NCBI GenBank assembly: GCA_024638345.1
Contig: JAHEKL010000143.1
Coordinates: forward strand, 1 to 7,126
Reading direction: 5' to 3'
Length of the DNA stretch: 7,126 bases
Source of the DNA: Gammaproteobacteria bacterium
Lineage (GTDB): Bacteria; Gemmatimonadota; Gemmatimonadetes; Longimicrobiales; Gaopeijiaceae
In this document: piece by piece, positions 1 to 5,359 of the stretch
Layout: each line of letters begins with the position of its first letter
How positions within the stretch are numbered: position 1 is the stretch's first letter
Notes under the pieces: model-generated
What the model was told of the DNA's origin: nothing
What the model saw: only the letters and a program-made list of their open reading frames with translations
Databases searched by the model: none
Translations under genes and position numbers: made by a program

Positions 1-1061
1 GGGCGGTTAGCATAGCGACGCTCTTGCCCGTGGGCTCGGCTGAGGCGCAGTTCCTCGATCGTCTGCCCAACATCTACCCGATGAACGGACTGCCCAACCC
101 GTACGTCAGTGAGGACAACTGGGTAAGTCTTCCGGACAATCGGGAGTGGGGTTCGACGGCGGGCGCGGACATCGATCCGGACGGGGTGCACGTCTGGGCG
201 ATCGACCGGTGCGGTGGCAATTCGTGCGCCGGCTCGAACCTGGATCCGATCCTCAAGATCGATCCGAACGGCAACGTGGTGGCCACCCTGGGCGGGGGGA
301 TCATGCTCTTCCCTCACGGGCTCCACGTGGACGCCGACGGAAACGTCTGGGTCACCGACGCCCAGGGTCCGAACCCCGACAACCCCGCCACCGCGGGAAA
401 GGGGCACGCGGTCTACAAGTTCAGCCCCAACGGTGAGTTGCTGCTCACGCTCGGCCGACCTGGATCGCCTGGTGACGGCCGAGGCCCGCTGCTCAACACG
501 CCCTGCGACGTCGTGACGGACGCGGACGGAAACATCTATGTCGGTGACGGACATAGCGGCCAGAACCTGAACGCGGGTCCCGAGACGGTCGCGCGGATCG
601 CGAAGTACGACCGAAACGGAAACTTCATCACCTCGTGGGGCCGGCTCGGTTCCGCTCCGGGCGAGATGAGGACACCGCACGCCGTCGACATCGATTCCAT
701 GGGTCGGCTGATCGTCGGTGACCGGGGGAACAACCGACTGCAGATCTTCGAGCTCGACGGCACCTACATTGGTGAGCTCCGGCAGTTCGGCCGTCCGAGC
801 GGCATCTACATTACCGACGACGATACGATCTACGTGGCCGACTCCGAGTCGCTGTTCGCGAACTCACAGAACCCCGGCTGGATCACTGGAATTCGCGTGG
901 GAAGCCTGAGGGACGGAGTCGTCGACTATCTGATCCATGGCACGGTCGAGGCCTATCCGAACGGCTCGAATCCGGAAGGAGTGGCCGTCGACGCAGCCGG
1001 AAACGTGTATGGCGCCGTAGTGTCTCAGGGTGGTGCGTTCGTTCGGTCAACCAGACGTTGA
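1..1061 (+). CDS. Secreted NHL-repeat beta-propeller protein, peptidyl-hydroxyglycine alpha-amidating lyase (PAL)-like; 5' end outside window
   Basis: The frame is open to the left edge. The codons before the TTG at 24 read AVSIATL and continue LPVGSAEAQ, which looks like the hydrophobic core and AEA-Q cleavage site of a signal peptide. The TTG is therefore not the start, and the first residues of the gene are missing. The mature part is about 335 residues of NHL blades, with repeated D-x-x-G-N-h-[YW]-V-x-D strands. Numbered from the TTG: PHGLH at 97-101, HAVYKFSPNG at 128-137, TPHAVD at 217-222 and DRGNNRLQIF at 233-242. These match the PAL-type NHL family, in which such histidines bind the catalytic zinc. 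Bacterial members are common and mostly uncharacterised, so lyase activity is only an inference; a secreted propeller is firm. It ends 75 nt before apt on the same strand, with a strong hairpin between them. Confidence 0.85.
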   Translation, partial: AVSIATLLPVGSAEAQFLDRLPNIYPMNGLPNPYVSEDNWVSLPDNREWGSTAGADIDPDGVHVWAIDRCGGNSCAGSNLDPILKIDPNGNVVATLGGGIMLFPHGLHVDADGNVWVTDAQGPNPDNPATAGKGHAVYKFSPNGELLLTLGRPGSPGDGRGPLLNTPCDVVTDADGNIYVGDGHSGQNLNAGPETVARIAKYDRNGNFITSWGRLGSAPGEMRTPHAVDIDSMGRLIVGDRGNNRLQIFELDGTYIGELRQFGRPSGIYITDDDTIYVADSESLFANSQNPGWITGIRVGSLRDGVVDYLIHGTVEAYPNGSNPEGVAVDAAGNVYGAVVSQGGAFVRSTRR

Positions 1062-1097
1062 TCCCGCGCTGACCCGACGGATTCCTCGCACCTTCCT

Positions 1098-1131
1098 CTG
1101 CCCCGTCCTCCCGACCCGGGAGGCGGGGCAG
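1098..1131 (+). promoter_or_regulatory. Strong GC-rich hairpin in the leader of apt, overlapping its Shine-Dalgarno
   Basis: CTGCCCCG (1098-1105) pairs with CGGGGCAG (1124-1131), and CCTCCCG (1107-1113) pairs with CGGGAGG (1117-1123). Only T1106 is bulged, and the loop is ACC. This gives 15 base pairs in 34 nt. There is no T-run after it, so it is not a standard intrinsic terminator. The only good ribosome site for apt, GGGAGG at 1118-1123, lies in the 3' arm 13 nt before the ATG. The hairpin could end transcription of the upstream gene, mask apt translation, or both. Confidence 0.6.
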
Positions 1132-1136
1132 ACGCG

Positions 1137-1682
1137 ATGAAGAACCTACCGCCCCGCAGCGACGGTGCGCCCGACGAGCTGCGGGCCGCGATTCGGATGG
1201 TCCCCGACTACCCGAAGCCCGGAATCGACTTCTACGACATCACGACGCTTCTCAAGGACCCGAGGCTCCTGAGAGCGGCACTGGACCAGCTCTCATGGCT
1301 CCTAGCGCACCTGACCGTCGACAAGATCGCGGGCATCGAGGCTCGGGGCTTCCTCTTTGCGCCCACGGTCGCATATCACCTGGGTGCTGGCTTCGTACCG
1401 ATTCGGAAGGCCGGCAAGCTTCCCGCGGAATCGCTTCGTGAGAGCTACGATCTCGAGTATGGGTTCGCCGAAGTCGAGATGCACAGTGACGCGGTGCACT
1501 TCGAAGGCGAGAGGTTTCTGATCGTCGACGACGTCCTTGCGACCGGGGGCACGGCGCAGGCCGCAGGCCGCCTCGTGGAGAGCCTCGGGGGGCGGGTCGT
1601 GGGCTTCGGATTCTTGCTCGAAATCGAAGCCTTGAAGGGGCGGGAACGGCTCGACGAAGTGCACTCGCTCCTGAAGGTTTGA
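1137..1682 (+). CDS. apt: Adenine phosphoribosyltransferase
   Basis: This cytoplasmic purine-salvage enzyme makes AMP and pyrophosphate from adenine and PRPP. The 181-residue product is full length for the family. The N-terminal adenine-side motif reads DYPKPGIDFYDIT (24-36). IEARGFLF (67-74) is the conserved APT loop. RKAGKLP (90-96) and SYDLEYG (103-109) are the hood and flexible-loop motifs. IVDDVLATGGTA (129-140) is the PRPP-binding signature, with its two acidic residues and TGGT. The ATG at 1137 leaves about 20 residues before the conserved region, as in other APTs, and the next in-frame ATG (residue 21) would cut into it. The gene is preceded by the 1098-1131 hairpin and ends 49 nt from the convergent glutamate-synthase-like gene. 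Confidence 0.96.
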   Translation: MKNLPPRSDGAPDELRAAIRMVPDYPKPGIDFYDITTLLKDPRLLRAALDQLSWLLAHLTVDKIAGIEARGFLFAPTVAYHLGAGFVPIRKAGKLPAESLRESYDLEYGFAEVEMHSDAVHFEGERFLIVDDVLATGGTAQAAGRLVESLGGRVVGFGFLLEIEALKGRERLDEVHSLLKV

Positions 1683-1684
1683 GT

Positions 1685-1701
1685 GAGCTCCTTCGGGGCT
1701 C
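1685..1701. terminator. Possible weak hairpin between convergent genes
   Basis: GAGCTCC (1685-1691) can pair with GGGGCTC (1695-1701), with one G-T pair and a TTC loop. It lies 3 nt past the apt stop, in the 49-nt gap between two converging genes, where a bidirectional terminator would be expected. There is no T-tract on either side, so this is only a candidate. Confidence 0.3.
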
Positions 1702-1731
1702 CCAGGCTCGTGCTGCAGGTTGGAGGTTGCC

Positions 1732-3327
1732 TCAGAAGGCCGGGAGGCCGATGGCGTGCGGTGAGGCGGCCTCCCACTCCCGACGCCAATCGACCGAAAG
1801 GTCGTCCCCCTCCAATAGCTGACCCGGACGGAGGAACCCATATATGTCCGCAAAGGTCTTGACCCGCATGTCGTCGACCCGACGGAACACCAGGTTCGGC
1901 CGAATGTCGTGTGGACCGCTGAGCCCCATCGCTCCGACCATGTCCAGGAAGCTTCTTATCGTCGCACGGTGAAACCGGCATACGCGCTCCGACTTGTCCG
2001 GCACATCGAGCGCGATGAACAGGGCCGGGTTCTGGGTCGCGACCCCCGTGGGGCAAGTGTTGTTGTTGCATCGAAGTGCCTGAATGCACCCCAGAGCGAG
2101 CATCATCCCCCTGGCGGAAAGACACCCATCGGCGCCTAACGCCATCGCTCGTATCATGTGGAAGCCCGTGATGATCTTTCCACTCACGAGCAGACGTACC
2201 CGGTTGCGAAGGCCGGTCCCCACCAGCGCGTTGTGGGTGAACACCCAAGCGTCCCGGCTGGGCATTCCCACGGAGTTCGAGAACTCGAGCGGCGCCGCGC
2301 CCGTTCCACCCTCACCGCCGTCGACCGTGACGAAGTCCGGGGTGATCCCGGTCTCCACCATGGCCCGACAAATCGCGAGGAACTCGGATCGACGGCCCAC
2401 GCTGAGCTTGAACCCCACCGGCTTCCCACCGGACAGGTCCCGCAGCGTCCGGATGAACTCGAGCAGTTCGAGCGGAGAGGAGAAGGCGGAATGCCGCGAT
2501 GGGGAGTGAACGGTCTGATAGACCGGGACACCTCTCGCCGCCGCTATTTCAGGGGTGACCTTCTTTCCCGGCAGCACGCCGCCTTGACCGGGCTTCGCCC
2601 CCTGTGAGAGCTTGAGCTCGATCATTCGCACCTGGCTCTCGGACGCGGTGTCCCGGAATTCGTCCGGATCGAATCGCCCGTCGGGGGTTCGACATCCGAA
2701 GTAGCCGGTTCCGATCTGCCAGATGAGGTCCCCGCCTCCCTGTCGATGATACTTGGAGACGCCACCCTCGCCCGTGTTCTGGGCGAAGCCTCCCTTCGCG
2801 GCACCTCGGCTCAACGCTTCCACGGCGGTGGGAGAAAGTGAACCGAAGCTCATGGCGGCGATGTTCAGAAGCGATGCCGAGTACTTCTGCGAGCAATCGG
2901 GGCCTCCGATCTCCAGCCGGGGCTCGTCGACCATGGGGTCGGTGTTGTTGAGCGAGTGGGCCGCCCACTCGTAACCGATTCGGTAGACGTCCCGCTGGGT
3001 CCCGAAGGGCCGGGTTTCGAGCTCGCCCTTGGCCCGCTGGTAGACGATCGAGCGCATCTCTCGCTCGATCGGAAAGGGGTCGATGTTGGACTCGATGAAG
3101 TACTGCTGCATCTCTGGGCGAATCGCCTCGAACATGTACCGGATGTGGCCGATCACCGGGAAGTTGCGGAGAATCGTCCTCCTCCGCTGGAGCGAATCCC
3201 GGAGGCCCAGAACGATCAATGGGCCAAGGACGACCAGGGCCCAAAGGATCGGCGGCCAAACCACCGCAATCAGGCCGATGGCGATCAGTATCCCGGCGGA
3301 AACGGCGTAGAACCACCTTCGGAACAT
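1732..3327 (-). CDS. Membrane-anchored FMN/3Fe-4S glutamate-synthase-like protein (GltS central/FMN domain family)
   Basis: The 531-residue protein starts with two hydrophobic segments (about 7-24 and 26-42), followed by the family hallmark LRNFPVIGHIRYMFEAIRP (53-71). The rest is the FMN-binding barrel of glutamate synthase: AMSFGSLS and NTGEGG early in the barrel, DGGEGGTGAAP at 336-346 and SGKIITG at 382-388. Cysteines 414, 420 and 425 form the C-x5-C-x4-C 3Fe-4S site. The N-terminal glutamine amidotransferase domain of true GltB is absent, so ammonia would have to come from elsewhere or the substrate differs. The family is usually annotated FMN-binding glutamate synthase, with function mostly untested. 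The frame stays open to 3591, but I chose the ATG at 3327: GGAG lies 10 nt upstream, and the extra residues are Arg/Pro/Ser-rich read-through of the neighbouring gene. It follows the FAD gene by 76 nt on the same strand, probably in one operon. Confidence 0.92.
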   Translation of the reverse strand: MFRRWFYAVSAGILIAIGLIAVVWPPILWALVVLGPLIVLGLRDSLQRRRTILRNFPVIGHIRYMFEAIRPEMQQYFIESNIDPFPIEREMRSIVYQRAKGELETRPFGTQRDVYRIGYEWAAHSLNNTDPMVDEPRLEIGGPDCSQKYSASLLNIAAMSFGSLSPTAVEALSRGAAKGGFAQNTGEGGVSKYHRQGGGDLIWQIGTGYFGCRTPDGRFDPDEFRDTASESQVRMIELKLSQGAKPGQGGVLPGKKVTPEIAAARGVPVYQTVHSPSRHSAFSSPLELLEFIRTLRDLSGGKPVGFKLSVGRRSEFLAICRAMVETGITPDFVTVDGGEGGTGAAPLEFSNSVGMPSRDAWVFTHNALVGTGLRNRVRLLVSGKIITGFHMIRAMALGADGCLSARGMMLALGCIQALRCNNNTCPTGVATQNPALFIALDVPDKSERVCRFHRATIRSFLDMVGAMGLSGPHDIRPNLVFRRVDDMRVKTFADIYGFLRPGQLLEGDDLSVDWRREWEAASPHAIGLPAF

Positions 3328-3403
3328 CGGTCGTTTTCTCCGTACGACCTGGATCCAGGTCGTTCTGAATGGGCGGGCTTTGCGGGCTGGCGAGACGCCC
3401 GAG

Positions 3404-3952
3404 CTACGCCTCCGGCGGAGTGTCCCAGTCCTGCACGTCCTTCCCGGCCTCGCGCGCCAGAATGTCCAGCGCCGCCGTCGCTCCGGCCCCGGCCGAGATG
3501 ATCGCCTGACTCCGGTGGGGTCTCGCCGACCGGCCGACAACGTACAGCCGCTCGATCGAGGACCGATAGTCTCGATCGACGACGATGGCACCCGTGTCGT
3601 CCTCTTTCAGACCCAGGGTGCGAGCCAGCTTCGGTCCCTTCCCCTCCGTGAGGATCAGGTACTCCGCGGTGACTGAGCCGGCCTCGGTGCTCACGCTGAA
3701 GCCGTCTTCCGCGGTCACGGAAGTCACCTCCTCGTCGCGAAGCTTCGCGCCGAAGGCGTCCACCTGACGGCGCGCGATCGACTGGAACTCGGTGCCGTCG
3801 ATCTCCGGGATACCGAGATAGTTGTAGAGGTGCGCGTAGTTCATGGCGGTCTTGTCGGTGCCGAAGACCGTCACCTCATGCCCATTCTTCGCCAGGAACA
3901 GCGCGGCAGACAGCCCGCCGGGCCCGTCACCGACGATGACGATGGAAGCCAT
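3404..3952 (-). CDS. Small single-domain FAD-dependent oxidoreductase (thioredoxin-reductase-like fold)
   Basis: The 182-residue product begins with beta-alpha-beta dinucleotide-binding sequence SIVIVGDGPGGLSAALFL, with the GxGxxG glycines at 8, 10 and 13. The C-terminal half has the second FAD-binding strand and helix, RLYVVGRSARPHRSQ then AIISAGAGATAALDI (about 135-164), laid out as in thioredoxin reductases. It is about half the length of a thioredoxin reductase. The NADPH-binding insert is missing, and I see no cysteine at all, so there is no CxxC redox site. The aspartate that normally follows the last FAD glycine (AAGD) is arginine here (VVGR). The start at 3952 has GGAG 10 nt upstream. 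It lies 76 nt ahead of the FMN/3Fe-4S gene, so it may pass electrons to that protein; the partner and electron donor are inferred. Confidence 0.85.
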   Translation of the reverse strand: MASIVIVGDGPGGLSAALFLAKNGHEVTVFGTDKTAMNYAHLYNYLGIPEIDGTEFQSIARRQVDAFGAKLRDEEVTSVTAEDGFSVSTEAGSVTAEYLILTEGKGPKLARTLGLKEDDTGAIVVDRDYRSSIERLYVVGRSARPHRSQAIISAGAGATAALDILAREAGKDVQDWDTPPEA

Positions 3953-3983
3953 CGAAGAGCTTCTCCGTTCATTGTTGGAGTCT

Positions 3984-4021
3984 GTACGCGAGAAGAGCGC
4001 GCACGAGTGTGATTCGCGTAC
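3984..4021. repeat. Inverted repeat in the leader of the FAD gene
   Basis: GTACGCGA (3984-3991) and TCGCGTAC (4014-4021) are exact inverted copies separated by 22 nt. They lie 31-69 nt upstream of the FAD start codon, in the 184-nt gap after the PilZ gene. The spacing suits a two-site operator or a leader hairpin. I found no convincing -35/-10 pair next to it. Confidence 0.45.
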
Positions 4022-4064
4022 CCGTACAACGCCGCGGGTGTGCCGTTACGGTTTGCGGTTGTGG

Positions 4065-4111
4065 TGCTTCCGACGCGCTGAGCTCTCGCTCGAAGGAGCG
4101 CGTCGGAAGCA
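4065..4111. terminator. Perfect 15-bp inverted repeat downstream of the PilZ gene, likely terminator hairpin
   Basis: TGCTTCCGACGCGCT (4065-4079) is the exact reverse complement of AGCGCGTCGGAAGCA (4097-4111), with a 17-nt spacer. It begins 25 nt after the PilZ stop on the minus strand and precedes the FAD gene, which is where a transcription terminator would lie. No T-run follows on the minus strand, so it would be a non-canonical terminator or an mRNA-stabilising stem. Confidence 0.55.
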
Positions 4112-4136
4112 TGGGGGCCCGATGGGGCCGATCCCG

Positions 4137-4454
4137 TCAGTTGTACCGGGGCGACTCCCTTAGAATCCGGATCAGGGCCGCGCGGCCTTCCCGACTCAAG
4201 GCCGTGAACCTCATGCCGAGAAGACTCCCCTCCTCCGCTTCGCGTCTCCAAACGACTCGAGCCACGCCGCGGAAGTCATCGAACTGGAACCGCACGGGCG
4301 TTCCCGGCGGCTTCGGGTCCTCGGATACCACCAACATCCCGGTCTGCGACATGTTCAACGACTCGCCGAAGAGTCGCAGCTCGGACTGCTCGAACGTCAG
4401 CTCGACTGGGAGCCGAACGTTCCGACGGGCGCAGGGTCCTTGTGACCGCTTCAT
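4137..4454 (-). CDS. Single-domain PilZ protein (c-di-GMP receptor)
   Basis: The 105-residue protein is essentially one PilZ domain. It has the two c-di-GMP-binding motifs: RxxxR at R10-R14 (RRNVR), and N34-x-S36-x-x-G39 (NMSQTG), matching the [DN]xSxxG consensus. Beta-barrel strands follow (GMLVVSE, VRFQFDD, ARVVW) and then GMRFTALSREGRAALIRIL as the last strand and helix. Both motifs are intact, so ligand binding is expected. The output is unknown, because single-domain PilZ proteins act through partners. The frame is open further upstream, but the ATG at 4454 has a strong GGAGG 6 nt before it and starts just ahead of the domain. It sits behind a leader of about 350 nt carrying a GEMM-I riboswitch and its own candidate promoter, and before a 15-bp inverted repeat. 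Confidence 0.9.
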   Translation of the reverse strand: MKRSQGPCARRNVRLPVELTFEQSELRLFGESLNMSQTGMLVVSEDPKPPGTPVRFQFDDFRGVARVVWRREAEEGSLLGMRFTALSREGRAALIRILRESPRYN

Positions 4455-4524
4455 CTTCCACCTCCATTCGAAGTGGGCTTTCCATGAAAGGACTCCTCGG
4501 CCCCTCCTGATCGCTTCCACCTCC
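4455..4524 (-). repeat. Duplicated Shine-Dalgarno 11-mer before the PilZ start
   Basis: Read on the minus strand, GGAGGTGGAAG occurs exactly twice, at 4524-4514 and at 4465-4455. The second copy is the ribosome site of the PilZ ATG; the first has no start codon at the right distance. Between them, GGAG lies 7 nt before another ATG at 4485, which opens a 69-codon frame overlapping PilZ out of frame. The region could act in translational control, or the repeat could be chance in purine-rich sequence. Confidence 0.4.
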
Positions 4525-4675
4525 CACGGTACCCTGCTCGTCGATACCCGACTTCGAGCGAGCGCCCCCCCGAAAACGATGCGGGTGCCAGAAGTCCTCT
4601 TGCTGGGAGACGGGCGCGTCGGCGAGCTGCGATCAAACGAAAGAACCGCCAACTCTCGACCGTATCCCTGATCGA

Positions 4676-4768
4676 ATCGCTGGCGGCTCGGCGGACATCG
4701 CACTGGCTGTGCGGAAGTCCCGTGGCTCTGCGTCGTCGCCTTTCGGTGACTTTGCTCTGAGCAGCGAC
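4676..4768 (-). ncRNA. GEMM-I (c-di-GMP-I class) riboswitch aptamer in the PilZ leader
   Basis: Read on the minus strand. P1: TCGCT (4767-4763) pairs with AGCGA (4681-4677), extendable by a G-T pair. The core CAGAGCAAA (4759-4751) is followed by P2, GTCACC (4750-4745) with GGCGAC (4740-4735), which has one A-C mismatch and a GAAA tetraloop (4744-4741). Next come GACGCA (4734-4729) and GAGCCACGGGAC, with order and spacing as in the Vc2 aptamer. P3: GAC (4720-4718) pairs with GTC (4696-4694) around an inner CGCAC/GTGCG stem (4712-4708 with 4702-4698). CGG with CCG then continues the helix. The 3' GCC (4684-4682) supplies the ligand-pairing C. The base equivalent to Vc2 G20 is A4756, and A47 is kept at 4729. 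The aptamer ends about 220 nt before the PilZ ATG. GCGATT (4680-4675), which overlaps P1, can instead pair with GATCGC (4634-4629). The fold was worked out by hand; the class is secure, the ligand less so. Confidence 0.87.
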
Positions 4769-4817
4769 CACTGTGGCCCGTGCGGCAAACGCGCTGCCTA
4801 CGAAACCACGTAATAAT

Positions 4818-4845
4818 CTTGTAGTGAAGACTCGGCGGTTGTCAA
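4818..4845 (-). promoter_or_regulatory. Candidate sigma70 promoter for the riboswitch-PilZ transcript
   Basis: On the minus strand there is a perfect -35 TTGACA (4845-4840), a 16-nt spacer, then TACAAG (4823-4818), which matches the -10 consensus at four of six positions. Transcription would start near 4811, about 44 nt before the riboswitch. It lies just after the receiver-like gene stop at 4853. The -35 sits inside a palindrome at 4835-4849. The -10 is imperfect. Confidence 0.5.
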
Positions 4846-4849
4846 CCGC
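4835..4849. promoter_or_regulatory. 15-nt palindrome covering the -35 box (possible operator)
   Basis: GCGGTTG (4835-4841) and CAACCGC (4843-4849) are exact inverted copies around a single T. The TTGACA of the candidate promoter falls inside the element, so a dimeric regulator bound here would block the polymerase. It also starts only 4 nt past the receiver-like stop, so it could be a short 3' stem for that gene. Confidence 0.4.
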
Positions 4850-4852
4850 TGG

Positions 4853-5320
4853 TCAGTGCGGCAGGGTGGAGAACCTGACCTCTTCTTCAGGGCCCGTCGA
4901 CATCCCGAGTACGGATAAAGCCGGCGACGACACACGAAGTGATGATACGAGACCCTCGAGCCCATGGGTGGCCGCCTCCAAGTCGACGGCCAGCAGGTCT
5001 ACGGGTCCTCCGACCCGGACCGCGACCTGCTCGGCCTCAGAAATGGACCGGGCGGTCCATACTCGAAAACCCAGGGTTTCCAGCGAATCGCGCGTGACTC
5101 TCGAGTGGTCTGGAGAAGCACTGGCCACGAGAGCAACCGGTGGTCCGAGCTTCGGTCGCACCCGTGGAGGGCGGTTCGTCGCGTGCCGAAGGCTGGTGAG
5201 CAGCACGTGGTCCGAGTAACGAGCCGGACTGGAGGACTCCATTGCCGATCGGGGGGTTCCTGGACCCGCTGACCCCTGGCGGGCCGCTGCAGCATTATCG
5301 TCGATGAAGATCGGTGACAT
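4853..5320 (-). CDS. Truncated, degenerate response-regulator receiver-like protein
   Basis: The C-terminal 95 residues resemble a CheY-like receiver: VALVASASPD (beta1), a SRVTRDSLETLGF helix, VWTARSISEAEQV, then PVDLLAVDLE with an Asp in the phospho-acceptor position (about D113 from this start), and a beta4-like LSVLGMSTG. The acidic pair after beta1 is replaced by Ser/Ala, and the usual MPxxxG reads EAATHG. The protein stops soon after beta4, so the conserved beta5 Lys-Pro and helix 5 are missing. It is probably a pseudo-receiver or a decayed gene. About 60 residues of unrecognised, low-complexity sequence precede the domain. I chose the ATG at 5320, which has GAGG 12 nt upstream; the ATGs at 5338 and 5242 are alternatives. 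It follows the secreted Gly/Pro-rich protein by 39 nt and likely shares its transcript. Confidence 0.6.
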   Translation of the reverse strand: MSPIFIDDNAAAARQGSAGPGTPRSAMESSSPARYSDHVLLTSLRHATNRPPRVRPKLGPPVALVASASPDHSRVTRDSLETLGFRVWTARSISEAEQVAVRVGGPVDLLAVDLEAATHGLEGLVSSLRVSSPALSVLGMSTGPEEEVRFSTLPH

Positions 5321-5359
5321 GTCTTGTCGTGGCCTCATACGCCCGTGCGAGATATCGAG

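Noticed and set aside
24..26. TTG at 24 as start of the NHL-repeat protein
   Set aside because: The codons before it continue a signal-peptide-like hydrophobic run without a stop up to the window edge, so the gene begins outside the window.
1445..2248. Long open frames overlapping the glutamate-synthase-like gene in other frames (for example 1445-2248 minus and 2956-3501 plus)
   Set aside because: They are typical GC-rich shadow frames, with no recognisable domain, antiphase or antisense to a well-supported gene.
3328..3591. 88-residue N-terminal extension of the glutamate-synthase-like protein
   Set aside because: It overlaps the FAD gene in another frame, is Arg/Ser/Pro-rich with no family sequence, and the ATG at 3327 has a good ribosome site before a membrane anchor.
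3953..4064. Second GEMM-like element before the FAD gene (GCAAACC followed by a small stem)
   Set aside because: There is no GAAA tetraloop, GACGCA or closing pairing, so only a short chance match remains.
4009..4671. Plus-strand open frame of 220 codons across the PilZ gene and riboswitch leader
   Set aside because: It is antisense to PilZ and has Arg/Ser/Pro-rich composition with no motif and no ribosome site.
4455..4703. 83-residue N-terminal extension of the PilZ protein
   Set aside because: It would translate part of the aptamer and leader, has no domain resemblance, and the ATG at 4454 has a strong GGAGG.
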